Assembly: GCF_009852415.1 (NCBI RefSeq)
Contig: NZ_WOXS01000002.1
Location: forward strand, 1,882,501 to 1,946,500
DNA: 64,000 nucleotides
Origin: Streptomyces sp. Tu 3180
GTDB taxonomy: Bacteria; Actinomycetota; Actinomycetes; Streptomycetales; Streptomycetaceae
Direction of reading: 5' to 3'
A program made the position numbers and the translations under genes. Below, piece by piece: positions 58,208 through 64,000 of this stretch (positions are counted from its first letter, which is position 1; every line of letters begins with the position of its first letter). The notes below the pieces were generated by a model, which was not told where the DNA came from, did not search any database, and was given only the letters and a program-made list of their open reading frames with translations.

Positions 58208-59392
58208 ATGCCCAGCGTGACGCACGACGACACTCCGCCGCTGGCGGACCTCATGCCGTGGTCCGTCGCACCGCCCCGGCTCGGCCGGGGGTGGCCGGCG
58301 GGCCCCGACGCCGCGTCCCTGAAGGCGCGTTGGGACGCCCTCGTGAAGGCCGAGGGGCCGGACCGCGAGGCGCTCTTCCAGCCGACGCGCGCCCGGACCC
58401 CGCACACGGCGGTCGGGCAGCTGCCGGGACGGAGCGGGGGCACCGGGCGGCTGGCCCGCGCCTCGGGTCCGTGCCCGGAGCCCGTGCGGGTGCTGCACGC
58501 CCCGTTCGACGAACAGTGGCTGATCCCCGACCAGCGGCTGATCGACGCGGCCCGCCCGGAACTGTGGCGGGTGGCGGACGAGCGGCAGGTCTTCGTCGTC
58601 GAGGTCCCCAAGGCCTCCGGCTCCCCCGGTCCCCCGCTGCTCGCCACGTCCCTGCTCCCGCTGCTCCGTCCCGGCCGGGTCCGCCCGCTGTACCGCCGCC
58701 CCGGGGGCGCGGAACCGAATCTGGCCCCCGGCCTGTGCGCGCACCTGGCCGCCCGGCTCGGCCACCGGGTGCCGCCGGCCGACGTCCTCGCCTGGGCGAT
58801 GGCCGTGGCGCGCGCCGCGCCCGGCGGACCGGTGGTCCCGCTCACCGGGGACGCCGGCGCGTGGGAGCGGGGCGTGGAGGTGGGCCGCCGGATGCTGTGG
58901 CTGATGCGGCGCGACGGGGAGCGCCCCCGGCTCCCCGGCGGGCGCCGCCCCTACGTCCGCGCCCCGCTGCCCTCCCGGCCGTCGGCGGTGCGCTACGACC
59001 ACGACGAGGAGGCGTTGTCGCTCGACGAGGGCCGCATCTCCCCGGTGCCGCCCGGGGCCTGGGAGTTCGAGGTGGGCGGGGTGCGGGTGCTGGAGCAGTG
59101 GCTGGCGGTCCGCACGGAGGGGGCCGAGCCGGGCACCCTGGCCGCGATCCGGCCGGCCGCCTGGCCGCAGGCCTGGACCTCGGAGCTGCTGGAACTGATC
59201 ACGGTCCTCGCCCTGCTCTCCGAACTGCGCCCGCAGCAGGCCGCGTTGGCGGATCCGGCGGCGCCCGACCCGATCACGTCGGCCGAGCTGCGCGAGGCGG
59301 GCGTCCTGCCGGTGCCGTCCCCCGCGCGCCGTCCCGCCTCGGTGCTGGACGCGCACGAGGAGGGGCCCGAGGGGCAGCTGGCGCTGATCTGA
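58208..59392 (+). CDS. Free-standing type ISP restriction-modification specificity-like protein
   Basis: The 394-aa protein resembles the C-terminal specificity part of type ISP (single-polypeptide) restriction-modification enzymes: the diagnostic stretch RYDHDEEALSLDEGRISPVP followed by WEFEVGGVRVLEQWL lies at about 260-300. The methyltransferase motifs (DPAxG, NPPY) and helicase-nuclease parts are absent, and no neighbouring gene supplies them. The N-terminus has PHTAVGQLPGRSGGTG and an EQWLIPDQRLIDAARPELWR segment. It may be a recruited DNA-recognition protein. ATG at 58208 is used; GTG at 58217 is possible. Confidence 0.72.
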   Translation: MPSVTHDDTPPLADLMPWSVAPPRLGRGWPAGPDAASLKARWDALVKAEGPDREALFQPTRARTPHTAVGQLPGRSGGTGRLARASGPCPEPVRVLHAPFDEQWLIPDQRLIDAARPELWRVADERQVFVVEVPKASGSPGPPLLATSLLPLLRPGRVRPLYRRPGGAEPNLAPGLCAHLAARLGHRVPPADVLAWAMAVARAAPGGPVVPLTGDAGAWERGVEVGRRMLWLMRRDGERPRLPGGRRPYVRAPLPSRPSAVRYDHDEEALSLDEGRISPVPPGAWEFEVGGVRVLEQWLAVRTEGAEPGTLAAIRPAAWPQAWTSELLELITVLALLSELRPQQAALADPAAPDPITSAELREAGVLPVPSPARRPASVLDAHEEGPEGQLALI

Positions 59393-59405
59393 CGCCGGAT
59401 CCCGC

Positions 59406-59470
59406 TCACCGCCGCGGCGCGAAGCCGTCGAGCACGCGGCCCAGCGCCCGTTCGAACACCCCCTCCGGCC
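59406..59470 (-). pseudogene. C-terminal fragment of a TetR regulator gene
   Basis: The minus strand encodes EGVFERALGRVLDGFAPRR and a stop at 59406, a typical TetR C-terminus. No DNA-binding domain is left: the sequence beyond about 59470 changes to the ABC-permease remnant on the other strand. It is a decay product of a divergent TetR/ABC-2 pair. Confidence 0.55.
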
Positions 59471-59531
59471 TCCCCACCGAGGACGAGGAGCGTGCCGCAC
59501 GAGCACGTCGGCGCACGACGGCAGCGCGGTG

Positions 59532-60165
59532 TCCGGCCGGCAGCTGCGGCGTACGCGCAACGACCCGGGGCTGCTGGTGGTGATGGCGTCGGGCGGTGTC
59601 ATGACCGGCATGTTCCAGTCGGCGCGGGACGTCCACCGCGGGGTGACGGACCGGCTGCGCACCCTGCCGGTGAGCCGGGCGGCCGTACCGGTGGGGCAGG
59701 CCGCGGCGGACGTGGTGGTCACGGCGGCCGGGACGGTGCCGTTCCTGCTGGTGGGGCTCGCGGTCGGCCGGCGGGTGGAGGGGGGGGCGCGCCCGAAGCG
59801 GTGGGCGCGGTCGCCCTGTTGCTGCCGTTCCGGTTCGCGTGCGGGTGGACCGGGATCTTCCTCGGGCTGCTCACCCGGAACGAGGAGGCGGCCGGCCGGC
59901 CGGGCGGGGCGGCCTTCCTGCTGCCGCTGCTGTCCAGCGCGTGCGCCCCGGCCGAGGGGCTGCCCGACGGACTGCGCACGGTCGCGGAGCGGAACCCGAT
60001 CAGCGCGGTGGCGACGGCGCCGCGGGACCTCTTCGGCAACGCGCCCGTGCCCGGGGGCGCGGCCTGGCCGGTGGCGCATCCCGTCGCGGGGTCGCCGGGC
60101 CGGTGCGCGGTGCTGCTGGTGGTCTTCGTGCCCCTCGCGGTGAGGCGCGCGGCCGGGACGGAAGG
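59532..60165 (+). pseudogene. ABC-2 type permease gene, deleted and frameshifted
   Basis: One frame encodes GRQLRRTRNDPGLLV joined directly to ASGGVMTGMFQSARDVHRGV and TDRLRTLPVSRAAVPVGQAA: about 40 residues holding the first membrane helix are missing. After an eight-G run near 59783-59790 the homology switches frame (EAVGAVALLLPFRFACGWTG, then FLGLLTRNEEAAGRPGGAAF and ERNPISAVATAPRDLFGNAP). The product is a DrrB-like drug or lipid exporter subunit; its ATPase partner is not present. Confidence 0.78.
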
Positions 60166-60323
60166 GGCCGGCGGGCCCCCGGCTCGCTGCCGGGTGGGAT
60201 CAGGGGGCGCCGACCGGGGACGTGCTCGTGCTCGGAGCGCACCGGCCGCCCCTGCGTGCCGCGGGGATGACGGACGCGGGCGGGGCGCTGCGCCGGGACG
60301 GCGGAACCGTCCGGGCGCGGGCG

Positions 60324-60599
60324 CTACCGGCTGCCGAACAGGGAGCGGCGCAGACGACGCAGCGGGGCGAAGAGCGAGACACGGCTCGCCCGTGCCCGCG
60401 CGCCCTTGGCTCCGCGGTCGTGCGCGGTGTCACGCGCGATGAGCTCACGCATCAGCGACGTCGCCTCGGCCGTCTCCCGCTGCGGGACGGCGGGTCCCGC
60501 CAGTACCGAGAGGTGGCGGTCGAGGCGCGAGCTGGTCGCGCTGCTCCCGCAGGTGATCGCAGGGACCCTGGCCCTGCTGCGCACTGTTATCTGTTCCAT
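60324..60599 (-). CDS. Small conserved Streptomyces protein of unknown function
   Basis: The 91-aa protein (MEQITVRSRARVPAITCGSS at the start, LFAPLRRLRRSLFGSR at the end) is one I recall as conserved in Streptomyces without a known role. The middle is helical (AEATSLMRELIARDTAHDRG) and the C-terminus is strongly basic and amphipathic, so membrane or nucleic-acid contact is possible. GGGGAG lies 6 nt before the ATG at 60599. A TAGGGT box about 45 nt upstream may be its -10. It follows the decayed permease. Confidence 0.7.
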   Translation of the reverse strand: MEQITVRSRARVPAITCGSSATSSRLDRHLSVLAGPAVPQRETAEATSLMRELIARDTAHDRGAKGARARASRVSLFAPLRRLRRSLFGSR

Positions 60600-60725
60600 G
60601 TCACTCCCCACCCGTACGAGTCCACCCGGCCCGGGCAGGGTAACCCTATCGCCCCGTCCGGGCACACGTGTATCGAGGCCACAGGATTCACCTTCCCCAT
60701 AAGGGGGTTGACGAACACACGACGG

Positions 60726-61544
60726 TTACTCTCCGAATCCGACCGTCTTCAGGGCGAGTTGGACGATGGGCCGACCAGTGGGTTGCGGTGATCCCCCGTC
60801 AGGTTCGACGGTCACCGCGAGTGACGTCGCGGACCTCCCGAGGCCGGAGGCGACCAGGGGCGTGTCGCCCTCGAAGAGCCCCAGGGAGCGGGGCCCGGCG
60901 TCCGGGCCCATCAGCCACAACTGGCGCACACGTCCGTTCGGAGGGTCGTCGTATCCGCCGAGGGTGACGACCGCGCTCCCCTCCGACACGGAGGCGATCA
61001 CCGCGATCGTGCGGCCGCGCGCGTCCCGGCCGCTGCCCGCGCGGGCGTCCGGAGCGGCGAGGACGTGGGCGATCTCACGTGACCGGTCGCGTTCGGCGTC
61101 CAGCCGGTCCCGGGTCCGGTCCGCCTGGACGGCGAACAGGGAGGCGACGACGAGCGCCGCGGCGGCGGTGGCCGTCGCGAACGGCACGAACAGCGGCGGC
61201 CTCCGCCGCTCGCGGGCACGCGGCGAGGGAGCCGCGCCCCACACGTGCGGCGGCAGTCGCGGCGCACGCGCGCGGGCCGTCTCCCGGGGCGCGGGGTCCT
61301 GCGGAGTGGCCCGTGCGGCGGCCAGGACGCGCTCGCGCAGGGCGGCGGGCGCGGGGGCGGCCGTGGACCAGGCGAGACGCACGGCGTCCTCGGCGAGGGC
61401 GCGCACCTCGGCGGCGCAGCGGCCGCAGGACCCCAGGTGCCGCTCGAAGCGGACGCGTTCGGCGGGTTCGAGCGCGTCGAGCGCGTAGGGGGCGGCGAGC
61501 GAGTGCGGATCCCCGCGGCGCACCAGACGGGCCAGCAGGCTCAT
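60726..61544 (-). CDS. Anti-sigma factor (RskA-type) for SigK
   Basis: The 272-aa membrane protein has an N-terminal zinc anti-sigma domain with the H-x3-C-x2-C motif (RHLGSCGRCAAEV, about 34-46), one membrane helix (about 140-160; FATATAAAALVVASLFAV) and an extracytoplasmic RskA domain (IAVIASVSEGSAVVTLGGYD, WLMGPDAGPRSLGLFEGDTP). It should hold SigK at the membrane until regulated proteolysis. ATG at 61544 overlaps the sigK stop by 4 nt (ATGA), so the pair is made in ratio. Confidence 0.93.
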   Translation of the reverse strand: MSLLARLVRRGDPHSLAAPYALDALEPAERVRFERHLGSCGRCAAEVRALAEDAVRLAWSTAAPAPAALRERVLAAARATPQDPAPRETARARAPRLPPHVWGAAPSPRARERRRPPLFVPFATATAAAALVVASLFAVQADRTRDRLDAERDRSREIAHVLAAPDARAGSGRDARGRTIAVIASVSEGSAVVTLGGYDDPPNGRVRQLWLMGPDAGPRSLGLFEGDTPLVASGLGRSATSLAVTVEPDGGSPQPTGRPIVQLALKTVGFGE

Positions 61545-62083
61545 GCCGCACCTCCCAGGCAGTCGCGCAGACGGGTCAGGCCGTCGCGCATACGGGTCTT
61601 GACCGTGCCGAGCGGCAGCGACAGCCGCTCGGCCACCTCTCGGTAGGTGTAGCCGTCGTAGTAGGCGAGGGTGACCGACTGGCGCTGCAGCGCGGTGAGA
61701 CGGTCCAGGCAGCGGCGGACCCACTCGCGTTCGAGTCCGGCCTCGACCTCCTCGGCGACCTGGTCGAAGGCGGGGCCGTCGGCGCGCCGCGCCTCGCGCC
61801 GCTCGCGCTCGCCGGCCGCGCGGGCGCTGCGCACCCGGTCGACGGCGCGGCGGTGGGCGAGGGTGAGGACCCAGGACAGCGCGCTGCCCCGGCCGGGGTC
61901 GAACCGCGCGGCCGAGCGCCAGAGTTCGAGCAGCACCTCCTGGGCCACCTCCTCGGACTGGGCGGGATCGCGCACCACGCGCCGCACCAGTCCGTACACC
62001 GGCCCGGAGACCAGCCCGTACAGCTCCTCGAACGCCTTGTGGTCGCCCCCGGCCACCCGTACCAGAAGCTCGTCCGCCTCCAA
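61541..62083 (-). CDS. sigK: ECF RNA polymerase sigma factor SigK
   Basis: The 180-aa sigma factor has region 2 (AFEELYGLVSGPVYGLVRRV, then EEVAQEVLLELWR, about 16-52) and region 4 (LTALQRQSVTLAYYDGYTYR, then EVAERLSLPLGTVKTRM, about 122-160). It is held by the RskA-type anti-sigma encoded next. No ATG or GTG fits: the in-frame TTG at 62083 has GGAGGA 6 nt upstream, while the nearby ATG at 62090 is out of frame. A SigK-like promoter lies before the divergent DUF4331 gene, a likely target. Confidence 0.9.
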   Translation of the reverse strand: MEADELLVRVAGGDHKAFEELYGLVSGPVYGLVRRVVRDPAQSEEVAQEVLLELWRSAARFDPGRGSALSWVLTLAHRRAVDRVRSARAAGERERREARRADGPAFDQVAEEVEAGLEREWVRRCLDRLTALQRQSVTLAYYDGYTYREVAERLSLPLGTVKTRMRDGLTRLRDCLGGAA

Positions 62084-62283
62084 CGCGCATCCTCCCCCCT
62101 GTGGGCCCCGCCGGGCCCGCCCGCTCGACACGAGGCATGCGCGGCGAGCGCGCCTCCGGAGGGGAAGTACGGATCGGCGGGCCGAAAACGCGGGTCCGGC
62201 GGCGGGAAATGCCACGGGCCGACGGTCGCGGAGGCAGCGGTCCGGCGGCGGATCCCGAAAACCCGGCCCGTCCGAAAGTCCGA

Positions 62284-62311
62284 CCAATCCGTCCCGCCGC
62301 CCGTTCCGAAT
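62284..62311 (+). promoter_or_regulatory. Candidate SigK-dependent promoter of the DUF4331 gene
   Basis: CCAATCC (62284-62290) and CCGAAT (62306-62311) are 15 nt apart. From memory the mycobacterial SigK promoter is CCATCC at -35 and CCGAAT at -10, so the -10 is exact and the -35 close. The leader to the ATG at 62351 would be about 32 nt. Confidence 0.5.
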
Positions 62312-62350
62312 CCCGCTGCGTCAGGCAAGTAGGCACTGAGGACGGACGGC

Positions 62351-63883
62351 ATGACACCTAACTCCAGGACCGGTGCGGGGCGCGGGAGTCTCGCGACCCT
62401 CGTCTGTGGTGCGCTGGCCGCCGGGGGGCTCGCAGCCGCCGGCGCCACCGCGCTGGAACCGGGGGCGGCCTCCGCCTCCAGCCACCGGGAGGCCCCGCTG
62501 ATCTCGGGCACCCCGCAGTACGACAACACGGACCTGTACGCGTTCGTCAGTCCCGACAAGCCGGACACGACGACGATCATCGCGAACTGGATCCCCTTCG
62601 AGGAGCCGGCCGGCGGACCGAACTTCTTCACCTTCGCCGAGGACGCCCAGTACGACATCCACATCGACAACGACGGCGACGCGCAGGGCGAGGTGCTGTT
62701 CCGCTACACCTTCACCACGCACACGAAGAACGGCGGGACGTTCCTCTACAACACGGGCCCGGTCACCGCCCTGGACGACCCGGACCTCAACATCACGCAG
62801 ACCTACGACATCGAACTGCTGAAGCTGAAGGACCAGCGCCCGGTGTCCCGCACGAAGATCGCGGACGACGTGCCGGTGGCGCCGTCGAACGTCGGCAAGG
62901 CGTCCATGCCGGACTACGACACCCTGCGGAAGCAGGCCGTGCGCGAACTGGCGGGCGGCACGACGACGTTCGCCGGGCAGGCCGACGACCCGTTCTTCCT
63001 GGACCTGCGCGTCTTCGACCTGCTGTACGGCGGGAACCTCTCCGAGGTCGGCAACGACACCCTCAAGGGCTACAACGTCAACTCCCTCGCCCTCCAGGTC
63101 CCGACCCGCATGATCACCGAGTCGGCGGACCAGCCGGTCGTCGGCATCTGGTCGACGACCCAGCGCAAGAACGCCGCGGGGCACTTCGTCCAGGTCTCCC
63201 GGCTGGGCAACCCGCTGGTCAACGAGGTCGTCAACCCGCTCGAGGACAAGGACGCGTTCAACGCGTCCGCGCCGTGGGACGACGCGCGGTTCCTGAAGAA
63301 CGTCACCCACCCGGAGCTGCCGAAGCTCATCGAGGCGATCTACAGGATCGACGCGCCCGACGAGCCGCGCGACGACCTGGTCGACGTGTTCCTCAAGGGC
63401 GTCGAGGGACTCAACCGGCCGCCCCACGTGAGGCCGTCGGAGATGCTGCGCCTCAACACGTCGGTCGAGCCGGCGGCGAAGCCGAAGCGGCTGGGCGTCC
63501 TGGACGGCGACAACGCGGGCTTCCCCAACGGGCGGCGGCTGACGGACGACGTGATCGACGCCTCGCTCCAGGTCGTCGAGGGGGAACTGGTCGGGGCGGA
63601 GAACGACCTGGGGGACGCGGTCGACGCCAACGACAAGGAGTTCGGGGCGTCCTTCCCGTATCTGGCGAACCCCACGGAGGGTTCGCGCGGCCCGCTCGCC
63701 AAGGGCGTGGACGGCGGCAACGACGTGCGCAACCAGCTCGGTGACGCGCTCCGGCCCGCGGGAGCGGGAGGTCCGGGCGACACCACCCTGATCGCCGCGT
63801 CCGCGGGCGCGGGCGCCGGCGGCATCCTGCTGGTCGGCGCGGCCCTGCTGTGGTGGCGCCGGATGCGCGGCCGGGCGTACTGA
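62351..63883 (+). CDS. DUF4331 surface protein, membrane-anchored
   Basis: The 510-aa precursor has an export signal (about 14-43, cleaved near ASA-SSH), a DUF4331 domain starting SSHREAPLISGTPQYDNTDL (about 43-62), and a C-terminal glycine-rich linker, one membrane helix (about 480-500; GAGAGGILLVGAALLWW) and a basic RRMRGRAY stop-transfer tail. DUF4331 proteins sit on the outside of the membrane; their function is unknown. It is divergent from sigK, and together with RskA this is a recurring actinobacterial cluster. Confidence 0.9.
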   Translation: MTPNSRTGAGRGSLATLVCGALAAGGLAAAGATALEPGAASASSHREAPLISGTPQYDNTDLYAFVSPDKPDTTTIIANWIPFEEPAGGPNFFTFAEDAQYDIHIDNDGDAQGEVLFRYTFTTHTKNGGTFLYNTGPVTALDDPDLNITQTYDIELLKLKDQRPVSRTKIADDVPVAPSNVGKASMPDYDTLRKQAVRELAGGTTTFAGQADDPFFLDLRVFDLLYGGNLSEVGNDTLKGYNVNSLALQVPTRMITESADQPVVGIWSTTQRKNAAGHFVQVSRLGNPLVNEVVNPLEDKDAFNASAPWDDARFLKNVTHPELPKLIEAIYRIDAPDEPRDDLVDVFLKGVEGLNRPPHVRPSEMLRLNTSVEPAAKPKRLGVLDGDNAGFPNGRRLTDDVIDASLQVVEGELVGAENDLGDAVDANDKEFGASFPYLANPTEGSRGPLAKGVDGGNDVRNQLGDALRPAGAGGPGDTTLIAASAGAGAGGILLVGAALLWWRRMRGRAY

Positions 63884-63933
63884 GCCGGCCCGCCGGCGGG
63901 CCGCCGGGGCTCCCGGCCGCCCGCCCGCCGACA

Positions 63934-63975
63934 GGCGCGGCCCGTTCCCCCTTCCCCCACGGCACGGGCCGCGCC
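63934..63975 (+). terminator. Probable terminator after the DUF4331 gene
   Basis: GGCGCGGCCCGT (63934-63945) pairs perfectly with 63964-63975 (12 bp, 18-nt loop), 51 nt past the stop and close to the window edge. Confidence 0.6.
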
Positions 63976-64000
63976 GCCTGCCTCCGCACCCAGCGAGCGA

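Noticed and set aside
60222..60791. Plus-strand 189-codon frame over the small conserved gene
   Set aside because: Antisense of the conserved 91-aa gene and anti-sigma end; no coding signal of its own.
1..64000. CRISPR arrays, prophage genes, toxin-antitoxin pairs or rRNA
   Set aside because: No regularly spaced direct repeats, phage structural genes, recognised toxin/antitoxin pairs or rRNA sequence were seen on reading the window.

Overview
The window is a high-GC (about 73 percent by eye) stretch of an actinomycete chromosome, almost certainly Streptomyces. It carries two chaplin genes for aerial-hyphae coat proteins, the mycothiol gene mshC, many GTG starts and 4-nt start/stop overlaps, and a gene order that I recall from the S. 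coelicolor SCO1660-SCO1720 core region (mshC, chpC-chpH, gluconate operon, soxR, citrate transporter, hmgA). It reads as core chromosome with a few small scars of mobile or decayed DNA, not as a biosynthetic cluster or prophage.

Layout. 0.1-7.9 kb: PAC2, mshC, a SCO1664-type kinase-fold protein, DUF3090, a histidine phosphatase, CorA, a ferritin-like protein and an F420-type luciferase-like oxidoreductase. 8.1-15.6 kb: aldo/keto reductase coupled to a RecD2-like protein that has lost its Walker motifs, the long chaplin and ChpH-type chaplin, an M20 peptidase, tRNA-Leu(GAG) and a YchJ protein whose stop codon lies in a 191-bp inverted-repeat element. 15.8-18.7 kb: gntR-gntK-gntP for gluconate. 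18.7-26.1 kb: a sulfite-oxidase-like molybdoenzyme with its cytochrome b, an APC permease, NUDIX, two DUF202 proteins and a quinone-oxidoreductase-like enzyme. 26.2-31.9 kb: an acyl-CoA catabolic locus (APH-like kinase, acyl-CoA dehydrogenase, acyl-CoA ligase, SDR, TetR) with the same operator-like sequence before both operons.

32-40 kb: a NamZ-type muramidase, a zinc-ribbon protein, a BKACE enzyme, an ATP RNA ligase, soxR, a MaoC/TetR pair, an IS1380 transposase remnant and a VOC/HxlR pair. 40-51.8 kb: acyl-CoA dehydrogenase/TetR, an MHS transporter, an alcohol plus aldehyde dehydrogenase operon carrying the same operator as the TetR/dehydrogenase divergon, an orphan sugar-type ABC ATPase, an MFS protein and a CitMHS citrate transporter. 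52-58 kb: a formate-dehydrogenase-type molybdoenzyme, a frameshifted TetR gene, a lipoprotein with a repeat tail, hmgA and a GntR/UTRA regulator. 58-64 kb: a free-standing type ISP specificity domain, decayed ABC-permease and TetR genes, a small conserved protein, and the SigK/anti-sigma pair divergent from a DUF4331 surface protein.

The strongest new material is regulatory: three separate families of TetR-like dyads that link distant operons, a hairpin that would hide the Shine-Dalgarno sequence of the citrate transporter, and candidate BldN-type and SigK-type promoters. Among proteins, the RecD2-like pseudo-helicase, the orphan type ISP recognition domain and the RNA ligase are the least explained. 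All family names come from reading the sequences; no database search was run.
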